Both the position numbers and the translations under genes were made by a program. A DNA stretch of 18,494 bases, from NCBI GenBank assembly GCA_934102055.1, contig CAKOSE010000018.1, positions 1-18,494 on the forward strand. Reading direction: 5' to 3'. Origin of the DNA: an uncultured Bacilli bacterium (GTDB lineage Bacteria; Bacillota_I; Bacilli_A; RF39; UBA660). This document shows positions 6,784-13,574 of this stretch, piece by piece. The stretch's first letter is position 1, and the number at the start of each line of letters is the position of its first letter. The notes beneath the pieces are model-generated. The model saw nothing but the letters and a program-made list of their open reading frames with translations, was not told the DNA's origin and ran no database searches.

Positions 6784-7464
6784 AATATTCTCATATGGAA
6801 TCATGTGACTAAACATATCTTTTACCTTTTTCTGAGACTTATATCTTGTAAGCACTTGTTCTTTATGTTTTAATGTTTTTTCATTTAATCTATATTTTTC
6901 CAGCACTTTCGGATCAAGTTTCTGTATCTTTCTCTTTGTATAATACTTACCAAATGAACTTAAATGCTTTGGTTTTATATCATATACCATATTATGAATC
7001 ATTTTATGATGCATATGACCATATTCCCCATCTTTATTATGAGTAACTATATTATTCCATTTTTTTAATTCAATTATTGTTTTTAAGTCATATTCTATGT
7101 TTCTATAACTAAAGCTCCATTTACTTCTTCTTTTCATAAACTTATCTGTGTAACCAAGTGAAATAAGCTTATCATCAGTCATTTTCATTGCACTTTCTAT
7201 TTCTTTTTCCCTTGTTTTATTTCTTCCACACGTTACACATACCACTAAAAACTTTTTATTATAAAGTTCATTAAATCCCCATAAAGTTTCATCATCTGGA
7301 TGGGCTACAATCATAAGATTATCATACCCTTTATAGTCATTTGGATTTATTCCTTTAAGCATTTTCTTATTATTATGAAAACACCCTCCAAGTAAAAGAT
7401 ATAAAAACAAAATAGCTACAATCACAGATAATATACTAATAGTTTTTACCTTATTTTTCATCAT
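6775..7464 (-). CDS. PIG-L-family deacetylase, probable lipoprotein
   Basis: 229 residues. MIVAHPDDE (residues 51-59) is the diagnostic motif of the PIG-L/LmbE zinc-dependent N-acetylglucosamine deacetylase family. H55 and D58 are the expected metal ligands and D57 the expected catalytic base, with the partner histidines in GEYGHMHHKMIH (H150/H153). Members remove acetyl groups from GlcNAc-type sugars in glycolipids, thiols or surface glycans. The N-terminus is a hydrophobic segment (9-26) ending LLGGC (24-28), an acceptable lipobox, so the enzyme is probably exported and anchored on the outer face of the membrane. GAGGAG lies 9 bases before the first of two tandem ATG codons. The gene begins 23 bases after the XRE-type gene and shares its terminator, so the two are probably one operon. 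The true sugar substrate is unknown. Confidence 0.85.
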   Translation of the reverse strand: MMKNKVKTISILSVIVAILFLYLLLGGCFHNNKKMLKGINPNDYKGYDNLMIVAHPDDETLWGFNELYNKKFLVVCVTCGRNKTREKEIESAMKMTDDKLISLGYTDKFMKRRSKWSFSYRNIEYDLKTIIELKKWNNIVTHNKDGEYGHMHHKMIHNMVYDIKPKHLSSFGKYYTKRKIQKLDPKVLEKYRLNEKTLKHKEQVLTRYKSQKKVKDMFSHMIPYENIDI

Positions 7465-7487
7465 GATTCACTACTCCTCTACTAAAT

Positions 7488-8831
7488 TTATTCACTTAAA
7501 TAATCTGAATAATTTTCTATCAATATATTATAATTTTTCTTTGAAACAGTTACATTTATTTTAGATTCAAGAAGTTCATTATAATCTCTCTTCTTTTTAT
7601 TTTTAACATCCTCTGTAAAAAGTCTTAACAACCTATCAGTATCTTGATAACTATATATGTTCCACACTTGTCTCATAGGACTATATACCAAATCTTTTTT
7701 CACATTATATTTAACATATTTACTTTCTAAACATATATCCTTAACTGAATCATCTATATTATAAACTATATTATCAGAATTTAAAACTGTATCTTTAGTC
7801 ATTTCAATATTTATAACCTGATTAGCTTGAAATTCCTTATCCAAATCATCTTCATCTTCAAAGCCCATATATATTCCAAGAGTTAAACCGATACCTGCTC
7901 CTAATAAAACAAGTGATGATATAAATATAATAAACATTCTTTTAAAATTTTGTTTTCTAGAAAATATAAAATCATAGAGTCCTTTAATAAAGATATAAGT
8001 TATGCCAACTAATCCCAATAATCCAACTATAGATGTCAAAAATATAATACCATATTTTAAATAACAAACCAAAAGAAAAATTGTTACAGTAAATAATATA
8101 AATAAACATATAAAAGGAATAATGAGAAAAAATGCCATAAACTTAATTATTGTTACCACTACAGTAGCTAAAACATTTAAAAAAGTCGAACTTGAATGTT
8201 TTGGATCTCTTATTATTATACGTTCTTTAGAAAACTTAACATCATTAATAGGATCTTCCAAAGTTTTAGTAACAACACCTCGATCCTCAACAGTTACATA
8301 ATATTCTAAATATCTTATCTTAAACAAATGAATAAATATAATTATATCAATTATTACTAACACTATTAAAAGTACATTTTCAAAAAATACATCAACAAAT
8401 AAACCAATCTTAGGAATATTAAGAAATAAATTAAATATAAAAATATTAAATATAGCAAACACTATCTCAGACATAACAAAAAGTATAAAAGCTATAAACA
8501 ACATTTCAAGAACACATTTAACCTTTTCTTTAAAATTCATAACACAAAACATATTATAAGTATTAGTAACTATCTTCAAAAAATCATTAAAACAGTTAAT
8601 TAAATTAATTCTACTATTCTCACTCTTACCAATGTAACCATCATCCATTAAATCTTCTAAAGTACAATTTAGAATCTTACACATTCTCTTCATTTTTTCC
8701 ATATCAGGATATGATGCTCCTGACTCCCATTTCGATACAGCCTGCCTTGATACCTCAAGTAAATCGGCTAATCTTTCTTGAGACAAATTATTATCTTTTC
8801 TAAGTTTCTTAAGCTTATCACTAAATTTCAT
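7488..8831 (-). CDS. Membrane-anchored XRE-family (HTH) regulator
   Basis: 447 residues from the ATG at 8831. A TTG three codons upstream directly touches the GGAGG at 8841-8845, leaving no spacing, while the ATG sits 9 bases from it, so the ATG is chosen. Residues 1-65 are a classic Cro/CI-type helix-turn-helix (LRKDNNLSQERLADLLEVSR, QAVSKWESG, then ILNCTLEDLMDDG). Several membrane helices follow: roughly 95-165 contains two or three, 215-290 three or four, and one lies at about 300-320. The C-terminal ~120 residues (NIEMTKDTVLNSDN onward) look soluble and are predicted outside. This layout suggests a regulator that senses an envelope or extracellular signal. Co-transcription with the lipoprotein deacetylase suggests surface-glycan control, as inference. 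Confidence 0.85.
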   Translation of the reverse strand: MKFSDKLKKLRKDNNLSQERLADLLEVSRQAVSKWESGASYPDMEKMKRMCKILNCTLEDLMDDGYIGKSENSRINLINCFNDFLKIVTNTYNMFCVMNFKEKVKCVLEMLFIAFILFVMSEIVFAIFNIFIFNLFLNIPKIGLFVDVFFENVLLIVLVIIDIIIFIHLFKIRYLEYYVTVEDRGVVTKTLEDPINDVKFSKERIIIRDPKHSSSTFLNVLATVVVTIIKFMAFFLIIPFICLFILFTVTIFLLVCYLKYGIIFLTSIVGLLGLVGITYIFIKGLYDFIFSRKQNFKRMFIIFISSLVLLGAGIGLTLGIYMGFEDEDDLDKEFQANQVINIEMTKDTVLNSDNIVYNIDDSVKDICLESKYVKYNVKKDLVYSPMRQVWNIYSYQDTDRLLRLFTEDVKNKKKRDYNELLESKINVTVSKKNYNILIENYSDYLSE

Positions 8832-8851
8832 TTCTTTCAACCTCCACCAAT

Positions 8852-8882
8852 ATTATAGTACAAATAAAGTTAGTAGCACTAC
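8852..8882 (-). promoter_or_regulatory. -10 box and small palindrome upstream of the XRE gene
   Basis: TATAAT on the minus strand (8852-8857) lies 20 bases before the chosen ATG. No good -35 is present; its place is taken by GTAGTGCTAC (8873-8882 on the minus strand), with 4+4 inverted arms. This is the kind of site an XRE protein could use for autoregulation, but it is short and could be chance. Confidence 0.35.
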
Positions 8883-8891
8883 CGATTTTTG

Positions 8892-8928
8892 GTTTCATTT
8901 TGTATAAATTTAGTTGCAATTATGAAAC
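8892..8928 (-). other. Stem-loop overlapping the kinase stop codon
   Basis: GTTTCAT (minus strand 8922-8928) pairs with ATGAAAC (8892-8898) across a 23-base loop, followed by CAAAAATCGG. It has no T-run and is only a weak candidate for the 3' end of the kinase transcript. Confidence 0.25.
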
Positions 8929-9480
8929 TTTCCACTTATTATACTCTCTTACAATTGTATCTGCAACTTCCTCAGGAGTTAAATCAGTTGTATCCACTAC
9001 TAAGTCATAATTACTATAATCTTCTTTTCTAACCCCATATAATTTAAAATATCTTTCGTTTTCACACTTAACTCTTTCAATTAATGCTCTTTTATGTTCC
9101 TCAATATCACTAAAAGATTCCATATCTTTTCTTTTCACATCTGAAAAAGCCCTTCTTGCAGCCTCATCAATATCTACTTTTAAATATACTTTAAACGATT
9201 CAGGCACAGCATACCACCCTAACCTTGCATCTATAATAAAATTATCATTATTTTTAGCATACTCTTTAGCACTATTTTCGATCTTTATATCAATTTCTGG
9301 ATGTTCTTCAACATATTTACCAAATTCTGCAAGCTGCATATTATGTTCCTTTGCAAGCTTTCTAAAATACTCACCATTTCTATAAATACCATATGATAAT
9401 TTATCCATTAAAACCTTAGATACTGCACCCTTACCTGACGCTAAATCTCCACTTAGTGAAATAATATTTCTCTTTTTCAT
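8920..9480 (-). CDS. CMP-kinase-like P-loop nucleotide kinase
   Basis: 186 residues from the ATG at 9480. A possible ATG five codons upstream has no ribosome site, whereas GGGAGATGAG lies just before the chosen one. IISLSGDLASGKGAVSK (residues 6-22) contains the Walker A loop. RNGEYFRKLAKEHN, then FIIDARLGWY and VYLKVDIDEAARRAF, follow the order of the archaeal-type/AAA_17 cytidylate kinase group: NMP-binding helix, central D-x-R strand, lid with R residues. The lid KRKDMESFSD and the tail VVDTTDLTPEEVADTIV also fit that group. The likely reaction is ATP-dependent phosphorylation of CMP/dCMP or a related small substrate. It is shorter than bacterial Cmk (about 220 residues), so it may be a paralogue with another substrate. 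Its own promoter lies directly upstream. Confidence 0.75.
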   Translation of the reverse strand: MKKRNIISLSGDLASGKGAVSKVLMDKLSYGIYRNGEYFRKLAKEHNMQLAEFGKYVEEHPEIDIKIENSAKEYAKNNDNFIIDARLGWYAVPESFKVYLKVDIDEAARRAFSDVKRKDMESFSDIEEHKRALIERVKCENERYFKLYGVRKEDYSNYDLVVDTTDLTPEEVADTIVREYNKWKVS

Positions 9481-9508
9481 ATACTCATCTCCCATAATAT
9501 TACTAAAG

Positions 9509-9537
9509 ATAATACCATAACTAATTTACTTTTTCAA
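9509..9537 (-). promoter_or_regulatory. Promoter of the nucleotide kinase gene
   Basis: Minus strand: TTGAAA (9532-9537), 17-base spacer, TATTAT (9509-9514), preceded by TGG to give an extended -10. The spacing is optimal and it lies 29 bases before the kinase ATG. Confidence 0.7.
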
Positions 9538-9566
9538 GACAAAACTAGACAAAAAAAGAATAATAA

Positions 9567-10643
9567 TTATTTCTTGGATTTAAGCAATAATTTATTATCC
9601 TTATGCTCTTTTTTTATAACTTTTTTTATCTCTTTTACTTCTTTCTTTGTTTCTTTTTTATTCCTTTTTATTTCAGTTTGCTTTTCTATATAATTTGTCT
9701 TATCAGGTCTTCTAGCAATATTCTTAGCTTTTACTTTTTCAAATTCTAATTCATCAATATCAGGAACAAGCTCTATATTAATACTATCAAATTCTTTACT
9801 CAATCCCTCTTTTATAATTTTATTTGCTTCTCTTAACTTTTTGACACTTACTGTATCTCTATCTAATACAAAATATGCTACTATCCAAAGTTTTCTTCCT
9901 GTTTTTACTACATCTAAGAAACTTATATAACACCCATACTTTTCTAGTCCTTCAGAACATATCTTACGTATTTTACCAGTTGTTTCTTCATCTGGTGCAA
10001 AAAGTATTAAATTCTTAACTGCCTCTATAAAAAGCGAGATAGGTTCCCTTAACAAGAATATAGCAATAATTATAGCAATAATCGGATCCACATAAAGTCC
10101 AATATTTGAAAATCCATTACTATCTAGTATATGTTTTATTATAAAAGCAACACCCACTCCTAAAGTACTAAGTGAATCTAGTTTCCAAATATAAACCTCT
10201 GTTTTAACCGCTGGGGATGTATACTTCTTATTTAAACGACTAAGACAAATATACATAATTACACACACAAAAGATACCATAAGTTCAAATATAGCAACAG
10301 AAGTTGCATCTACTTCATTTCCTCCATTTATAATAGTTTTTATACTATCTATACCTAAAAATGAAGTAATTACAATAAGTACTCCTGATTTTATAAGCAC
10401 AAAAAGTGATTCTACTTGAGAAAAACCATAAGGCCTTTTTTCAGTTTCATTCTTATATAAAAGTGGAATCAAAAGCATAAATGGTCCTATCATTACAATA
10501 TCAGCAACATCAAAAACACAATCCATAAATACTGCATTTGAACCTGTTATCAAAGCCATAACAACTTCCGCTATTAAAAAAGCAATACTACCGATAAAAG
10601 AAATATTAAGAATCCTTTTTTCAATCTTTAAATTAGGATTCAA
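9567..10643 (-). CDS. Cation diffusion facilitator (CDF) family metal transporter with Lys-rich tail
   Basis: 358 residues. Six membrane segments fall between about 12 and 215. TM2 contains D41-x-x-x-D45 (FMDCVFDVADI), the CDF metal-site position, followed by the family-typical KRPYGFSQVESLF loop (69-81) and a TM5 Asp in KLDSLSTLGVG. Residues about 220-300 form the cytoplasmic ferredoxin-like domain, including FLDVVKTGRKLWIVAYFVLD and ending INIELVPDID. CDF proteins export divalent metals (Zn, Mn, Fe, Co, Ni) by proton antiport. The TM2 DxxxD rather than HxxxD argues against a pure Zn exporter, but the metal is not decidable here. Odd feature: residues from about 303 to the end form a highly charged tail, about one third Lys. 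The start is TTG (10641-10643), 7 bases after AAGGAG. A leader with hairpins precedes it. Confidence 0.85.
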   Translation of the reverse strand: MNPNLKIEKRILNISFIGSIAFLIAEVVMALITGSNAVFMDCVFDVADIVMIGPFMLLIPLLYKNETEKRPYGFSQVESLFVLIKSGVLIVITSFLGIDSIKTIINGGNEVDATSVAIFELMVSFVCVIMYICLSRLNKKYTSPAVKTEVYIWKLDSLSTLGVGVAFIIKHILDSNGFSNIGLYVDPIIAIIIAIFLLREPISLFIEAVKNLILFAPDEETTGKIRKICSEGLEKYGCYISFLDVVKTGRKLWIVAYFVLDRDTVSVKKLREANKIIKEGLSKEFDSINIELVPDIDELEFEKVKAKNIARRPDKTNYIEKQTEIKRNKKETKKEVKEIKKVIKKEHKDNKLLLKSKK

Positions 10644-10690
10644 GATTTCACTCCTTTCTTATTTTTTTAGCCAATACTTTAATACTGGAT

Positions 10691-10717
10691 TCTATCTAAA
10701 ATAAAGCTTTAGATAGA
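10691..10717 (-). promoter_or_regulatory. Leader stem-loop upstream of the CDF gene
   Basis: TCTATCTAAA (minus strand 10708-10717) and TTTAGATAGA (10691-10700) form a perfect 10-bp stem with a 7-base loop, about 50-75 bases before the CDF start. A second, weaker stem CCAGTA/TATTGG (with one G-U pair) follows it. Neither has a T-run after it. They lie inside the predicted 5' untranslated region, so they could control expression after transcription starts. No known riboswitch consensus was recognised. Confidence 0.45.
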
Positions 10718-10726
10718 TAAGTTCAT
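10709..10726 (-). CDS. Possible five-codon leader peptide (MNLSI) before the CDF gene
   Basis: On the minus strand ATG at 10724-10726 opens M-N-L-S-I followed by TAA at 10709-10711. AGGAG at 10735-10739 sits 8 bases before it, a textbook ribosome site. The stop codon lies within the left arm of the leader hairpin at 10708-10717, so a translating ribosome would prevent the hairpin from forming. A functional leader ORF is possible but unproven at this length. Confidence 0.35.
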   Translation of the reverse strand: MNLSI

Positions 10727-10749
10727 AATAACATCTCCTAACACGCTAA

Positions 10750-10777
10750 ATTATATCATATTTTTTAATTAATGCAA
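10750..10777 (-). promoter_or_regulatory. Promoter of the CDF gene
   Basis: Minus strand: TTGCAT (10772-10777), 16-base spacer, TATAAT (10750-10755), with TGA just before it as an extended -10. It implies a leader of about 100 nt before the TTG start at 10643. Confidence 0.65.
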
Positions 10778-10859
10778 ATTTCAAAACCATCTAAATTAGT
10801 AAAAAATGTGTAAATTCTTAAAAAAAAGAAGAAATACCATAGGTAAAACCAAATAAACT

Positions 10860-10898
10860 TGCTATAATATATATAGAAACTAAAAGAAAGGTAGTGAT
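10860..10898 (+). promoter_or_regulatory. Extended -10 promoter and long Shine-Dalgarno of the glucosaminidase gene
   Basis: TG-C-TATAAT at 10860-10868 is an exact extended -10, with no clear -35. AGAAAGGTAGTGAT at 10885-10898 matches the 14-base complement of the 16S 3' end at 12 positions and ends 6 bases before the ATG at 10905. The remaining 10780-10859 is AT-rich with nothing recognisable. Confidence 0.6.
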
Positions 10899-10904
10899 AG
10901 TAAA

Positions 10905-13544
10905 ATGAAGAAATTTATTTTTATATGTATAATGATGATATCATCTTTATTTGTAGTACAAAATGTTGATGCGTCATTAATTGTAAGAAGTATTTATGAT
11001 GGAACAGTAAATATAAAAAATGGACCTGGCGAGAATTATTCAACAGCAGGAAAAATGAAAGTAAACGATACATTTATAATTTATAATACAATTCCTATAA
11101 AAAGTGACTCAGGTTGTTCAGAAGGTTATTTCAAAATAAATTATAATGGACAAATAAAATATATATGTAGTACTTATGTATCTGTTTCTGATCCAACAGT
11201 TAATGTTGACTGGAAGCAAAAAATTAATAGTAGATATGGTCCTGGTACTAATAATAAGCTTTATAAAGGAATAGTAAAAGACAGACAGCTTACCCTACTT
11301 AATACCTCTAAATATAAAGGTACTGGTTGCTCTAAAGGATGGTACAAAATAAAATATAATGGTTTATCTAATATATATGTATGTAGTGATTATACATATA
11401 ATTACATAAAAGATAATAAACTAGTAGTGAATAACTTAGATGGTACTAGTCTTAGAAAAAGTGCAAGTTCAAGTAGCACTAAAATTGCAACAATTAAATA
11501 TGGACAAGCATTAACATTATATAGCACAAAAAAATACAAAGGTACTGGTTGTTCTAGTGGTTGGTATAAAGTTCATTATCAAAATAATATAAGTTATGTT
11601 TGTAGTGCTTATACTACTAAAACGAATAGTGCTTACACAGTAAACTACCCAACTGGAGTTAATGCAAGAAAAAAAGCCACTACAAACAGTAGTTCTATAA
11701 AAAAACTCCCCTATGGAGAAATAGTTACACTTAGAAGTACAAAAAAATATAAAGGTACTGGTTGTTCTAGTGGTTGGTATAAAATAGCACTAAATGGCTC
11801 AGATGCCTATGCTTGTAGTGCATACCTTACTTTTAATCACAATACAACAAACACAGTTCAAAGTGTTAATATTAGAAAAGGTGCAGGAACAAATTATTCT
11901 ATAGTTAAAAATCTAAGTAAAGATACTAAAGTAATACTAGACAGCACTAAAAAATATAAGGGCACTGGTTGTTCTAGTGGTTGGTATAAAATAAAATACA
12001 ATGGTTCTAATGCTTATATTTGTAGTAGTTATACTGAACTTAATAGAACTCCTAAGAAAACTACTGATAATAACACTAATAACAGTACAACTAAAAAAAC
12101 AAATAAATATAAAACATCAGGTGGTTACTATTACACCACTAATACATGGAACTATAAAGTAAGAGAAAACTATGCTTATGTAAGAAGTTCTGCTTCTACT
12201 GCTAGTAGTGTTAAAGATACAATATATCTTGGTACTGAATTAAATGTTACTGGTACCTCAAGAGGCAATAGTGGTTGCTCTAGTGGTTGGTATAAAATAA
12301 CTTATTACAATAACAGAACCGGTTATATTTGTAAAAGTTTAGTTAATAAATATAGTGAAGTTACAAAAAACGATACTAATTATTGTAATAAACTTAAAAA
12401 TGCTGGATTTCCTGCCAGTTATTGCCCTTACCTAACCTATTTACATCAAAAATATCCAAAATGGGTATTTAAAGCTGAAAATACAGGTCTAAACTTTATA
12501 GATGCCATAAATGGCGAAAGCTACAAAAACTATACACAAATATCTGAAAGACCTTATATAGCATCTACAACAGTAAGAGAAACACCTAATTGGAGAACAG
12601 CATCAGATGGATATCTTGCCTATATGCTTGATCCAAGAAATTACTTAAATGAACAAAATATATTTGCTTTTGAAGTTCTTAGTTATGATAGCAATTATCA
12701 TACTAAAAATGCAGTAAGAAGCATTGTGGACGGCACTTATTTAGATACAGATGAATATGCTGGATACTTTATAGAAGCAGGAAAAAAATATAATGTCAGC
12801 CCAGTTCATTTAGCTAGTAGAGTTAAACAAGAAGGCGGAAGTAACAAATCCTATGCTGGAGTATCAGGAACAGTAAGTACAACATGGAACGTCACTAATG
12901 CAGGTTACGTTTGTAGTAGCGAAGGTACAGTTACTAAAACAAATGGAACCCCATACTTCAAAGTAAAAAGTGGAAACGTAAACGTAAGAAAAGGATCTGG
13001 GACCAATAATAAAGTTCTTACATATCCTAATGGAAATGGAATGACTATTAATAGTAATGATACAGTTAAAATACTAGGTAATCAAAAAATATATAAAACT
13101 ACTGGAGGTTGTTCTAGTGGTTGGTACAAAGTAAGTGTAAATAAATCACTTAAAGGAATATATAATTACTATAATATTGAAGCTTATGGAAGCAACCCTG
13201 TTGTTAGAGGACTTGCAGCAGCAGCAGGATACATCGGAGATTTAGATGGAACTCCTTGGAACACCAGAAAAGCTGCTATAATAAATGGTGCAGACTTTAT
13301 AGCTAATGGTTACATAAATAAAGGACAAGACACAATGTATTATCAAAAATTTAATACTAGTCCTAGAGCAAGTGCTCCTACTTATGCTCATCAATATATG
13401 ACTAATATATTAGCACCAGCAGGAGAAAGTCTTTCAACATATGAATCATACTATGACTTAAAATTAATAAGCAAAGGATATGTATTTAAAATACCAGTTT
13501 ATAAAAACATGCCAAGTGATTATACAATGCACCCTGAATTTTAA
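10905..13544 (+). CDS. Secreted SH3-repeat beta-N-acetylglucosaminidase (cell-wall hydrolase)
   Basis: 879 residues. A signal peptide (MKKFIFICIMMISSLFVVQNVDA) is followed by five tandem bacterial SH3-like repeats, with GCSxGW-type motifs near 70, 141, 215, 286 and 355. After a Thr/Asn-rich linker (about 382-410) comes a sixth repeat (457). From about 493 the sequence becomes a LytD/GH73-type glucosaminidase: FPASYCPYLTYLHQKYPKW, the LDPRNYLNE segment, SRVKQEGG with catalytic candidate E643, and the closing YYNIEAYG, RKAAIINGADFI, GQDTMYYQKFN and YMTNIL motifs. The enzyme cleaves GlcNAc-MurNAc linkages in peptidoglycan, for wall turnover or daughter-cell separation, while the SH3 repeats bind the wall. 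A seventh SH3-like repeat (about 683-745) is inserted inside the catalytic domain. Repeats carry paired Cys residues. The downstream surface protein is probably co-transcribed. Confidence 0.9.
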   Translation: MKKFIFICIMMISSLFVVQNVDASLIVRSIYDGTVNIKNGPGENYSTAGKMKVNDTFIIYNTIPIKSDSGCSEGYFKINYNGQIKYICSTYVSVSDPTVNVDWKQKINSRYGPGTNNKLYKGIVKDRQLTLLNTSKYKGTGCSKGWYKIKYNGLSNIYVCSDYTYNYIKDNKLVVNNLDGTSLRKSASSSSTKIATIKYGQALTLYSTKKYKGTGCSSGWYKVHYQNNISYVCSAYTTKTNSAYTVNYPTGVNARKKATTNSSSIKKLPYGEIVTLRSTKKYKGTGCSSGWYKIALNGSDAYACSAYLTFNHNTTNTVQSVNIRKGAGTNYSIVKNLSKDTKVILDSTKKYKGTGCSSGWYKIKYNGSNAYICSSYTELNRTPKKTTDNNTNNSTTKKTNKYKTSGGYYYTTNTWNYKVRENYAYVRSSASTASSVKDTIYLGTELNVTGTSRGNSGCSSGWYKITYYNNRTGYICKSLVNKYSEVTKNDTNYCNKLKNAGFPASYCPYLTYLHQKYPKWVFKAENTGLNFIDAINGESYKNYTQISERPYIASTTVRETPNWRTASDGYLAYMLDPRNYLNEQNIFAFEVLSYDSNYHTKNAVRSIVDGTYLDTDEYAGYFIEAGKKYNVSPVHLASRVKQEGGSNKSYAGVSGTVSTTWNVTNAGYVCSSEGTVTKTNGTPYFKVKSGNVNVRKGSGTNNKVLTYPNGNGMTINSNDTVKILGNQKIYKTTGGCSSGWYKVSVNKSLKGIYNYYNIEAYGSNPVVRGLAAAAGYIGDLDGTPWNTRKAAIINGADFIANGYINKGQDTMYYQKFNTSPRASAPTYAHQYMTNILAPAGESLSTYESYYDLKLISKGYVFKIPVYKNMPSDYTMHPEF
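11112..13130 (+). repeat. Coding repeats of the SH3-like modules
   Basis: A core of about 24 bases (GGTTGTTCTAGTGGTTGG then TATAAA, coding GCSSGWYK) recurs nearly identically at 11547, 11760, 11967, 12273 and 13107, with diverged copies at 11112 and 11325. Spacing in the tandem part is 213, 213, 207 bases and so on. The high DNA identity of the core against diverged flanks suggests recent duplication or gene conversion between modules. Confidence 0.8.
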
Positions 13545-13574
13545 TTGATTATATATAACAAAAATGGAGGAATT

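Noticed and set aside
9546..9580. Rho-independent terminator after the CDF gene
   Set aside because: A T-run is present on the minus strand, but the A/T-only complementary stretch around 9556-9575 leaves no workable loop and stem, so no feature is listed.
11112..13130. CRISPR-like array
   Set aside because: The regularly spaced repeats are in frame inside one large gene and code for SH3 modules; the spacers are homologous to each other.
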